Assembly: GCA_030830425.1 (NCBI GenBank)
Contig: JAURND010000172.1
Span: 1-5,966, forward strand
Direction of reading: 5' to 3'
DNA length: 5,966 nt
DNA from: Gammaproteobacteria bacterium
GTDB taxonomy: Bacteria > Pseudomonadota > Gammaproteobacteria > JAURND01
This document shows positions 1 through 5,724 of this stretch, piece by piece. The notes beneath the pieces were generated by a model. The model saw nothing but the letters and a program-made list of their open reading frames with translations. It was not told where the DNA came from and did no database searches. Both the position numbers and the translations under genes were made by a program. How positions within the stretch are numbered: position 1 is the stretch's first letter; each line of letters begins with the position of its first letter.

Positions 1-31
1 TAAAGTGATATGCGTGTATTTTTTTGTCATT

Positions 32-57
32 CAACATTCTCTCATAAAAGAATGTTG
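32..57 (+). promoter_or_regulatory. Perfect 9-bp hairpin in the leader of the 111-815 gene
   Basis: The arms CAACATTCT (32-40) and AGAATGTTG (49-57) are exactly complementary around an 8-nt loop. The hairpin lies 54 bases before the start codon. It is preceded, not followed, by a run of T (19-25), so on the plus strand it is not a standard intrinsic terminator. It could be an operator palindrome or an mRNA leader structure; the sequence does not say which. Confidence 0.45.
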
Positions 58-63
58 CACTTG

Positions 64-83
64 GAGTTAGAGCGCGCTAACTC
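64..83 (+). promoter_or_regulatory. Second palindrome, 7-bp arms, before the 111-815 gene
   Basis: GAGTTAG (64-70) and CTAACTC (77-83) pair around the 6-nt loop AGCGCG. It sits six bases after the first hairpin and 14 bases before the Shine-Dalgarno site. A weak promoter could be drawn around it (TTGGAG at 61-66, 17-nt gap, TTAAAA at 84-89), but each hexamer matches consensus at only three positions, so I do not call a promoter. Operator or leader structure are both possible. Confidence 0.4.
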
Positions 84-97
84 TTAAAACAAAAATT

Positions 98-102
98 GAG
101 GT
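98..102 (+). promoter_or_regulatory. Ribosome binding site GAGGT
   Basis: GAGGT ends 8 nt before the ATG at 111, in an A-rich unstructured stretch. It is the best Shine-Dalgarno match in the window and fixes the start of the downstream membrane-protein gene. Confidence 0.75.
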
Positions 103-110
103 AAAAAACT

Positions 111-815
111 ATGATAGAAAAAGATAATGAAGCAATTAAGCATGATGATCAACCTGGTAGTCAGGATAACCCTGGTGCTGAGCTTGCTTTAAATGTTACG
201 GTTGAAGGCGCAAATCAGCCACCTACGCCCAGCAATTGCGCTGTTGTGTGCGGGAAAGTACCGGGGGTTTTAGCCAGTACCGCAAAATTTAGCGCATCAG
301 CTGCTGTTAGTACTGCAAACACAGGAATTGGGCAAGGTCTGTTATTAGCGCTCATTGCGGGCATTCCGGCACTTACTCTTTCTGGGGCCATTGAAGGGGA
401 CCCTAATCCAGCATATGCGGCGACAGGAGCAACACTGGCGTTTTTATTGTTAGCTGTAATGGCATCTAAGCCTCTAGAACATACGCAGGGAGCAAAATGC
501 ATATCAGATACATGGTCTCAACGAAGTGCTGCTACGCAAGCTTTCGTCAGCACAGGCGTCGCTACAGCTGCTGTATTAGGAACTACTATTTTGGTTGAGC
601 ATATGAAAGATCCTAATTCTCCCGTGCAAGCCCTTAGTGGATCACAGCAAATTGCAGCAGCTGCTACTGCTGGTGGAATGGCAGCAAGATACGTAGGAGC
701 AGGGCTTTTTTCTGTCGGGAAGTCTTGTGTGGAGAATATAAAGTGGTGTATGAAACCGGCAGAAGAGTCTGCTAATCAAGAGGGATATCAGTCTTTACCA
801 AGCGGTTCAGCTTAA
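111..815 (+). CDS. Unrecognised Ala/Gly-rich membrane protein, about four transmembrane segments
   Basis: I do not recognise a family. The 234-residue product begins with a hydrophilic, acidic stretch (1-50, rich in D, E, N, P and Q) without a signal peptide. Hydrophobic segments follow at about 76-94, 102-118, 144-162 and 181-200, the last with one Arg. They are built mainly of Ala, Gly, Ser and Thr, with small-xxx-small spacing that favours tight helix packing. A polar tail of about 34 residues ends in GYQSLPSGSA. Cysteines lie at 43, 47, 130, 206 and 213. The ATG at 111 is supported by GAGGT at 98-102, and the stop is TAA. The gene stands alone, convergent with the rsmD operon, with its own hairpin-rich leader and a probable terminator at 845-889. 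In intracellular gammaproteobacteria such orphan multipass proteins are sometimes secreted effectors; that is speculation here. That it is a real gene is well supported; its function is unknown. Confidence 0.8.
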   Translation: MIEKDNEAIKHDDQPGSQDNPGAELALNVTVEGANQPPTPSNCAVVCGKVPGVLASTAKFSASAAVSTANTGIGQGLLLALIAGIPALTLSGAIEGDPNPAYAATGATLAFLLLAVMASKPLEHTQGAKCISDTWSQRSAATQAFVSTGVATAAVLGTTILVEHMKDPNSPVQALSGSQQIAAAATAGGMAARYVGAGLFSVGKSCVENIKWCMKPAEESANQEGYQSLPSGSA

Positions 816-841
816 TGCGGCAGTGAGAAAAGTTTAGGACC

Positions 842-892
842 GGGGCGAAATAACTGCACATTTTGCGGGATAATAGGCGGTTATTTCGCTTT
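842..892 (+). terminator. Long hairpin after the membrane-protein gene, probable terminator
   Basis: GCGAAATAAC (845-854) and GTTATTTCGC (880-889) form a perfect 10-bp stem. It extends inward to 857/877 with one G-U pair, and outward to 842/892 through three more G-U pairs in plus-strand RNA. The loop is about 19 nt. The tail is poor for an intrinsic terminator (TTTCATTG), with a true T6 run only at 910-915. The position 30 nt after the stop codon, and G-U pairs that work only in plus-strand RNA, favour a role for the upstream gene's transcript. Confidence 0.5.
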
Positions 893-914
893 CATTGCTG
901 ACAAAAAAATTTTT

Positions 915-963
915 TATACCCATTTCACTTCAAGACACTGGTTTTTGCATCCTCGAAGTGAGA
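915..963 (+). repeat. Palindromic dispersed repeat, copy 1 (TATACCC-TCACTTC type)
   Basis: The unit opens with TATACCC (915-921). The arms TTTCACTTC (923-931) and GAAGTGAGA (955-963) pair over 9 positions with one G-U in plus-strand RNA, around a 23-nt loop. Its first 19 bases (915-933) match 5941-5959 at 17 positions in the same orientation. It sits 15 bases beyond the rsmD stop codon. With the A7T6 tract at 903-915 it could help end the minus-strand operon, although the T-run lies about 13 nt past the stem in that direction. The family is not identified. Confidence 0.6.
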
Positions 964-978
964 CAAAATCACGGGGGG

Positions 979-1578
979 TTAAGGGGCTGTGGGGGTTGCT
1001 GATATACTAATAAGATAATATCCAACTTGTCCTGCGGTCTGATTTCGATGGATGATCCAGTGTTCCGGCAAGATAGATTTCAACGCTAAACTTCTTTCAG
1101 CCTCTATATAAATTAATGCATCTTGGGATAAACAAGCATTTTTCACTAACCATTGGCAGCAGGTCGCCAGATCATTTTGATGAAATGGTGGGTCTAAAAA
1201 TACGATATCAAATGGGGGTTGCTGTGCGAAAATTTTGTCATCTGGGATGCGGGTACAGATAAATTTTGCTTCTTTTTCTGCTTGAAATAATATGGCTTGA
1301 TGTTGAAGTTGGGCAATGACTTGCGACGATTGATCGACCAGCAATACTGAAGCCGCTCCTCGTGATAATGCTTCAAAGCTTAATGCACCGCTGCCGGCAA
1401 ATAAATCTAAGCAATGCGCGCCCATGATATGGGACATTAACCAGTTAAACAAGGTTTCACGCACCCGATTGGGTGTGGGTCGAAGTCCTGGAGAATCAAG
1501 GAAATGAAGTTTTCGGCTACGCCATTTTCCACTGATAATACGAACCTGATTTTTGGCGTTTTGATGACTCATCAGCAA
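979..1578 (-). CDS. rsmD: 16S rRNA (guanine(966)-N2)-methyltransferase RsmD
   Basis: RsmD uses S-adenosylmethionine to methylate N2 of G966 in 16S rRNA during assembly of the small ribosomal subunit in the cytoplasm. Numbered from the TTG start (199 residues), it shows RIISGKWR at 13-20, LRPTPNRVRETLFNWL at 32-47, the SAM-binding motif LDLFAGSGALSFEALSRGA at 57-75, the ribose-binding acidic residue in VDQS (D82), and the catalytic motif DPPF at 129-132 within FDIVFLDPPF. Length is normal for the family. Start choice: AAAGGA lies 9 nt before TTG (1576-1578) but 15 nt before the first ATG (1570-1572), so TTG is preferred; the ATG would give 197 residues. It is the last gene of the minus-strand cluster, 27 nt after the M16-like gene, and its Shine-Dalgarno is paired in a hairpin with that gene's last codons. 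The stop is TAA. Confidence 0.95.
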   Translation of the reverse strand: MLMSHQNAKNQVRIISGKWRSRKLHFLDSPGLRPTPNRVRETLFNWLMSHIMGAHCLDLFAGSGALSFEALSRGAASVLLVDQSSQVIAQLQHQAILFQAEKEAKFICTRIPDDKIFAQQPPFDIVFLDPPFHQNDLATCCQWLVKNACLSQDALIYIEAERSLALKSILPEHWIIHRNQTAGQVGYYLISISATPTAP

Positions 1579-1580
1579 TT

Positions 1581-1620
1581 CCCGCTATCCTTTGTTTTAG
1601 GTTCCCTAAAGGACAGCGGG
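1581..1620 (-). promoter_or_regulatory. Hairpin burying the rsmD Shine-Dalgarno in the 3' end of the upstream gene
   Basis: In minus-strand RNA the last codons of the M16-like gene, CCCGCTGTCCTTT (1620-1608), pair with AAAGGATAGCGGG (1593-1581) over 13 continuous positions including one G-U. The loop is 14 nt. The 3' arm contains AAAGGA, the only good Shine-Dalgarno for rsmD. In the opposite strand the G-U becomes an A-C mismatch, which fits a minus-strand RNA structure. No T-run follows, which argues against a terminator. A ribosome reaching the upstream TAG (1608-1606) would open the stem, so translational coupling is the likely role (inference). Confidence 0.6.
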
Positions 1621-2883
1621 GGTTGCTGGCTGCTTTCCCACCATCACTTTCACCAATTGGTCAGGGTTAATATGTTTTTGAAAAGCTGCACAAATTTGAG
1701 CTTGTGTGACCGCCGTTATTTTATCTCTGTAGGTATCCAGATAATCCAGTGGGAACTGATAAAATCCAATACGCACAAGTTCTGCAATAATGTTGGCATT
1801 GCCTGCTAATTCTAGGGGAAATCCACCGATGATATTCTTTTTTGCTGCCAACAGTTCTGCTTCTGTTGGCCCATTTTTTACAAAATCACACAATATTTCA
1901 TGGACTAGATTGATCGCATTTTGCGCTTCTTCATTACGGGTTTGTAATTTGATCACAAATGGTCCCTTGGCCCAAAGCGGCAAAAATGCGCTGTAGATAC
2001 CATAAACCAGACCTTTTTTCTCGCGCACTTCACGAAACAATCGTGACACCATGCCGCCACCGCCTAACGTATAATTGCCAACGATGAGTGGAAAATAATC
2101 TGCGCTTTGAATATTAATGGCCACTTGTCCGAGCAAGATAGCTGTTTGTTGTGAGGAAAATGAAATGGCTTGCGTATTCACGGGAGCTAAATTTGCTGTT
2201 TTTAATGAGGCTGCAGCTTTTCCTGTGGGCAGAGACTGCACCAATTCTTCGGCAATTTCTTTGGCTTTTTCTGAAGTGATATCGCCGACTAAAGCGATCA
2301 ATACATTTTGTGCCGTGTAATACTCGCGATAAAACTTCACCACATCAGCGCGAGTGATTTGCTTCACAGAATCGAGGGTCCCTGAGATTGAATTTCCGTA
2401 AGGATGGTCGGGATATAGCGCTTTATAAAAAGCATTTTGCGCCAAGCTAGCCGGTTCTTGTTGTTCTTCTTTTAATCCCATGAGTATTTGATTTTTAACG
2501 CGCTCAAAGGGCTCATTTAAAAAAGCAGGTTCACTGAGCATCTGTTTCAATAATGCCAATGAAGGGGATAGAAAATTGGGGTCTGTTAAACTACGCAAAG
2601 AGATGTAAGCCGAATCATGACGAACACCTGTTTGATAAAGCGCACCTAAAGTGTCTAGTTGTTGGGCAAGTTCATCAGCGGATAGTTGATGAGTGCCTTC
2701 ATCTAATAAGCCGGACGTTAAATTGGATAGTCCTGATTGATGTCCATCTCGACATAATCCCGCTTGAAAAACGAGCCGGATATCTAGCATCGGTAACTCA
2801 GGGGTGTGCACAAAATAGACAGGGGCACCTTGGGTGGTTGACCAGTGTTCGATGTTGAGTACGGGTTTTTTAGCGTTTTTCAT
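1606..2883 (-). CDS. M16-family peptidase-like protein without the zinc motif (R/Y-type partner subunit)
   Basis: The 425-residue protein has the two-domain M16B fold signature but lacks the active site. The segment GLSNLTSGLLDEGT (51-64) aligns with GISHILEHMMFKGT of the neighbouring peptidase, putting N, S and G (54, 57, 58) in place of His, Glu and His. The third zinc ligand also appears lost: around MGLKEEQQEP (135-144) a Leu aligns with the neighbour's E140. It keeps a Gly-rich loop LGGGGMVSRLF (273-283) and REVREKKGLVYGIY (284-297), the C-domain Arg/Tyr region typical of the non-catalytic half of heterodimeric M16 enzymes such as mitochondrial processing peptidase and bacterial M16B pairs. 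No signal peptide is visible. The ATG overlaps the previous gene's TGA as ATGA (2880-2883), so the two are translationally coupled and probably made in equal amounts as one complex. The substrate is unknown. Confidence 0.92.
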   Translation of the reverse strand: MKNAKKPVLNIEHWSTTQGAPVYFVHTPELPMLDIRLVFQAGLCRDGHQSGLSNLTSGLLDEGTHQLSADELAQQLDTLGALYQTGVRHDSAYISLRSLTDPNFLSPSLALLKQMLSEPAFLNEPFERVKNQILMGLKEEQQEPASLAQNAFYKALYPDHPYGNSISGTLDSVKQITRADVVKFYREYYTAQNVLIALVGDITSEKAKEIAEELVQSLPTGKAAASLKTANLAPVNTQAISFSSQQTAILLGQVAINIQSADYFPLIVGNYTLGGGGMVSRLFREVREKKGLVYGIYSAFLPLWAKGPFVIKLQTRNEEAQNAINLVHEILCDFVKNGPTEAELLAAKKNIIGGFPLELAGNANIIAELVRIGFYQFPLDYLDTYRDKITAVTQAQICAAFQKHINPDQLVKVMVGKQPATPAVL

Positions 2884-4181
2884 GAGATCTTAAGGGGTTT
2901 TAGTTTGAGTACTGTCAAACGTTCATTCGTCAGATAACGCTTGGCAACAGTTTTGATTTGCTCAGGCGTTACTGTTGAAATACCGGCGATATATTCATCG
3001 CGTAACCGCCAAGGCAGCCCAGCAGCTTCTAATCCACCAATTTCATTGGCTTGGCGCGAGATAGAATCTTGCGCGTAAGTTTTAAGGGCTATGGCGCGAG
3101 TTTTGACGCGCGCTAATTCTTCTGCGGTGACAGTTGTCGTTTTTAATCGTTTGATTTGTGCGAGCAGTGCTTTTTCGACATCAGCAACACGATGAGAAAT
3201 GGCGGGTGTTCCTTCTAACACAAACAAACTGTCTAGACGACAATAAGGGTCATACCACGCATTCGCACTTGCTGCAACAGCCTTTCCGCGAATGAGATCT
3301 TGGCTGAGCCGGCTACTTCTACCGCCATTTAAAATAGTAGCAATGACACATAATACATAGGGTTCTATGCTGGTGAGGTCCATTTTCAAAGATGGGACAT
3401 TATAAGCCATGCCAAACCAAGGTACTTCTGCGGGTACTTTTACCGCTACTTGACGTTTTCCCAAGGGTTGAATTTCTAATTGTGGTTTTACAATTGGTAA
3501 TTCAGCGGGCTTTAGATGACCAAAATATTGTTGCGCGAGTTGATAAACCGCTTCGGGACGTACATCACCAACCACGACAATCAAGGCATTATTAGGCGCA
3601 TACCATTTTTCATACCACGCGCGTAAATCTGTAACCGTGATATTTTGAATGTCGTGCATCCAACCGATGGGCATGTGATGGTAAGCAGTGGATATATAAG
3701 CTGCTGCCATCCAGCGTTCATAAGCTTTACCATGAGGGTCATCTTCTGTTCGCATAAGACGTTCTTCCATCACAACTTGTCGCTCTTTTTCAAACTCTTC
3801 AGGATCTAAAGTGAGATGACGCATACGATCTGCTTCTAATTCAAATGCGATGGGTAACTTAGCGACATCTAGCAATTGATAATATCCGGTATAATCGTAG
3901 TGAGTGAACGCATTTTCATCACCACCATTTTCCGCAATGATGCGTGAAAATTCGCCGACCCCATATTTTGGGGTGCCTTTGAACATCATGTGTTCCAAGA
4001 TATGCGAAATACCAGTTAGACCAATAGGCTCATAACTAGAGCCTATTTTGTACCATATTTGCGAAACAACCACCGGCGCACGATGGTCTTCTTGTACCAA
4101 TAATTTCAATCCATTAGACAGTTCAAAGGTATGCACTAATTGGGTGTCGGGATGTTTTTTTGTTTGTGAGGGCATGATCAT
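2880..4181 (-). CDS. M16-family zinc metallopeptidase, catalytic (HxxEH) subunit
   Basis: The 433-residue product carries the inverted zinc-binding motif HILEH (60-64) in GISHILEHMMFKGT, with the third ligand expected at E140 in VVMEERLMR, close to the usual spacing of about 76 residues. Other family blocks are NGGDENAFTHYDYTGYY (85-101) and ALIVVVGDV (199-207). The C-terminal domain covers roughly residues 230-433. Length is normal for a single-chain M16B subunit. No clear signal peptide precedes the first strand, so a cytoplasmic enzyme is the simplest reading. The start is ATG at 4181; a second in-frame ATG lies two codons later (4175), and neither has a strong Shine-Dalgarno, so translation probably depends on ribosomes ending at the glmU stop 3 nt upstream. 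Together with the next gene, which lacks these ligands, it likely forms a heterodimer degrading peptides. The specific substrate cannot be read from the sequence. Confidence 0.93.
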   Translation of the reverse strand: MIMPSQTKKHPDTQLVHTFELSNGLKLLVQEDHRAPVVVSQIWYKIGSSYEPIGLTGISHILEHMMFKGTPKYGVGEFSRIIAENGGDENAFTHYDYTGYYQLLDVAKLPIAFELEADRMRHLTLDPEEFEKERQVVMEERLMRTEDDPHGKAYERWMAAAYISTAYHHMPIGWMHDIQNITVTDLRAWYEKWYAPNNALIVVVGDVRPEAVYQLAQQYFGHLKPAELPIVKPQLEIQPLGKRQVAVKVPAEVPWFGMAYNVPSLKMDLTSIEPYVLCVIATILNGGRSSRLSQDLIRGKAVAASANAWYDPYCRLDSLFVLEGTPAISHRVADVEKALLAQIKRLKTTTVTAEELARVKTRAIALKTYAQDSISRQANEIGGLEAAGLPWRLRDEYIAGISTVTPEQIKTVAKRYLTNERLTVLKLKPLKIS

Positions 4182-4184
4182 GAC

Positions 4185-5603
4185 TTATGTTCTTTTATGT
4201 TTCGGCTTCCATCTTTCAATAGAACGTTGTTTGGTGCGAGCAATCGTGAGTTGATTTGGTGGCGCATTGGCGGTAATCGTAGAACCAGCTGCAATATAAG
4301 CATTTTCACCAATTTCAACCGGCGCAATCAATGCACTATTGCAACCGACAAACGCATTGTCTTTGATAATGGTCTGATGTTTATGAATGCCATCATAATT
4401 GACCGTGATTGTACCTGCACCCATATTCACGTTCTGGCCAATTTTGGTGTCACCAACATAACTCAGATGTGGGACTTTACTATTTTCGCCAAGCGTCGTA
4501 TTTTTAATTTCGACAAAATTGCCAACGCGCGCATGTTGACCAATGCGAGAACCCGGTCGTATTCGGGCAAAAGGGCCGATGATACAATGATCTTCTAATA
4601 TCGCATCTTCAATGACACAATGACTTTTTATCGTTACGTTTTCGCCTATGATGACATCACGTAATACAGTATTGGGGCCAATCATACAGTTCTCACCAAT
4701 GGATACATGTCCTTCTAAAATGACATTGATATCGATCATCGCGTTAGGGGCAATATTGATTTCACCGCGTATTTCTAATCGCTCTGGATCGGCAATCATC
4801 ACGCCTTCGAGCATGAATTGTTCAGCCCTTTGACGCTGATAAATACGTTCTAGTTGGGCAAGCTCTACCAGGTTATTGACACCTCGAACTTCATCGGGTG
4901 TTACAGATATATCATTGATGGGGCAAGCATGACTGACCGCTATGGCGACGATATCGGTTAAATAATATTCTTGTTGTACGTTTTGAGTTTTAAGTGTGGG
5001 TAACCATTTTTTTAAATTTTTAGCAGAGGTCACCATGATACCGGTATTGGTTTCTTGGATTTTTTGTTGTGCTGTATTTGCATCTTTTTGCTCAACAATG
5101 GCGATGATTTCACCGTGATGGTTTCGAAGGATACGTCCTAATCCAAAAGGATTGTTAGGGGTAGTGACCAGCAAACCAAGTCCATTTGTTACGGTATGCT
5201 TGAGTAGCTTTTCTAGCGTTGAAAAAGAGATAATAGGCACATCGCCATATAAAATCAGCACTTGATCTTTGTCATTTAGGTAAGGAAGCACCTGATTGAC
5301 GGCGTGACCTGTACCCAGTTGTTCGGCTTGTTCAATCCAGGTGATGGGCGCTTCTTTTAAATGCGACAGACCTATCCCTGATACATTTGCAGTACTGGAT
5401 GTCTGTTTTATTGAAATGGTGCGACGAATATGCTCACCATCATGGCCATATACCACATAAATTTTTTCAGGGTTTAATTGCGAGGCGGTATGAATCACGC
5501 GTTCAAGTAATGTAAGCCCTCCTAGTATATGCATCACTTTGGGCAAACGAGTATTCATTCGTTTGCCTTGACCGGCCGCCAGGATGATGATGTTTAGTGC
5601 CAT
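4185..5603 (-). CDS. glmU: Bifunctional N-acetylglucosamine-1-phosphate uridyltransferase / glucosamine-1-phosphate acetyltransferase
   Basis: GlmU acetylates glucosamine-1-phosphate with acetyl-CoA, then couples it to UTP to give UDP-GlcNAc, the precursor of peptidoglycan and lipopolysaccharide; it is cytoplasmic. The N-terminal pyrophosphorylase domain shows LAAGQGKRM (8-16) with PKV (21-23), QAEQLGTGHAV (92-102) and YGDVP (119-123) with the metal-binding Asp121. From about 265 the hexapeptide repeats of a left-handed beta-helix begin. Acetyltransferase residues by alignment to E. coli: R349 and K367, His379 in VPHLSYVGD, Tyr382, and N402-Y403 in GAGTITVNYDG. The basic tail ends RSIERWKPKHKRT. 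At 472 residues it is slightly longer than the E. coli enzyme (456), mainly because the stretch between YGH (52-54) and QAEQ (92) is about 19 residues longer. The ATG at 5603 begins the conserved MALNIIILAAG; the Shine-Dalgarno is weak (GAGA). It is the first gene of the cluster. Confidence 0.97.
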   Translation of the reverse strand: MALNIIILAAGQGKRMNTRLPKVMHILGGLTLLERVIHTASQLNPEKIYVVYGHDGEHIRRTISIKQTSSTANVSGIGLSHLKEAPITWIEQAEQLGTGHAVNQVLPYLNDKDQVLILYGDVPIISFSTLEKLLKHTVTNGLGLLVTTPNNPFGLGRILRNHHGEIIAIVEQKDANTAQQKIQETNTGIMVTSAKNLKKWLPTLKTQNVQQEYYLTDIVAIAVSHACPINDISVTPDEVRGVNNLVELAQLERIYQRQRAEQFMLEGVMIADPERLEIRGEINIAPNAMIDINVILEGHVSIGENCMIGPNTVLRDVIIGENVTIKSHCVIEDAILEDHCIIGPFARIRPGSRIGQHARVGNFVEIKNTTLGENSKVPHLSYVGDTKIGQNVNMGAGTITVNYDGIHKHQTIIKDNAFVGCNSALIAPVEIGENAYIAAGSTITANAPPNQLTIARTKQRSIERWKPKHKRT

Positions 5604-5671
5604 GTATGTTTTCTCAGCAATCCTCGCTCAAAACACGGAATTTCTGCCTTGTTTTAACGCGTCGATGATTG

Positions 5672-5721
5672 TCTCCTTGCCACCTTGTAAGGAGAATGTG
5701 CCCGCAAGGCGGATGAGGGGT
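5672..5721 (+). repeat. Degraded REP-like double palindrome
   Basis: TCTCCTT (5672-5678) pairs with AAGGAGA (5689-5695) around a 10-nt loop. It is followed by GTGCCCGCAAGGCGGATGAG (5698-5717), with a small CCGC/GCGG stem (5702-5705/5709-5712), then GGG. The order (GGAGAA, GTGCCCG, GGCGGATGAGGGG) resembles a palindromic intergenic repeat I recall from many proteobacterial genomes, whose usual form is more symmetrical. That identification is from memory and approximate. It would be transcribed in the glmU leader. Confidence 0.5.
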
Positions 5722-5724
5722 AAA

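Noticed and set aside
61..89. Possible promoter TTGGAG / 17 nt / TTAAAA before the membrane-protein gene
   Set aside because: Each hexamer matches consensus at only three of six positions, and transcription would start at or next to the ribosome site, leaving almost no leader.
215..502. 95-codon open frame on the minus strand inside the membrane-protein gene
   Set aside because: It lies wholly antisense to a gene with a strong ribosome site, has no Shine-Dalgarno of its own that I can see, and shows no family motif.
1214..1224. Third copy of the 11-mer GGGGGTTGCTG, also at 991-1001 and 1618-1628
   Set aside because: This one encodes Gln-Gln-Pro-Pro just before the conserved FDIVFLDPPF block of RsmD, in a different frame from the other two, so it is best explained by coding use. 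Only the paired gene-end copies are kept as a finding.
1504..1809. 101-codon plus-strand frame spanning the rsmD/M16 junction
   Set aside because: It crosses two confident genes on the opposite strand, and the peptide has no recognisable features.
4197..4598. 133-codon open frame on the plus strand within glmU
   Set aside because: It is antisense to the conserved beta-helix of GlmU, whose hexapeptide repeats leave long open frames in the other strand by composition.
5584..5724. Upstream extension of the doubtful short ORF back to an ATG at 5584
   Set aside because: The extension overlaps the glmU start codon antisense and reads straight through the REP-like palindrome. The ATG at 5725, after AGGGG, is the more sensible start if the ORF is real.
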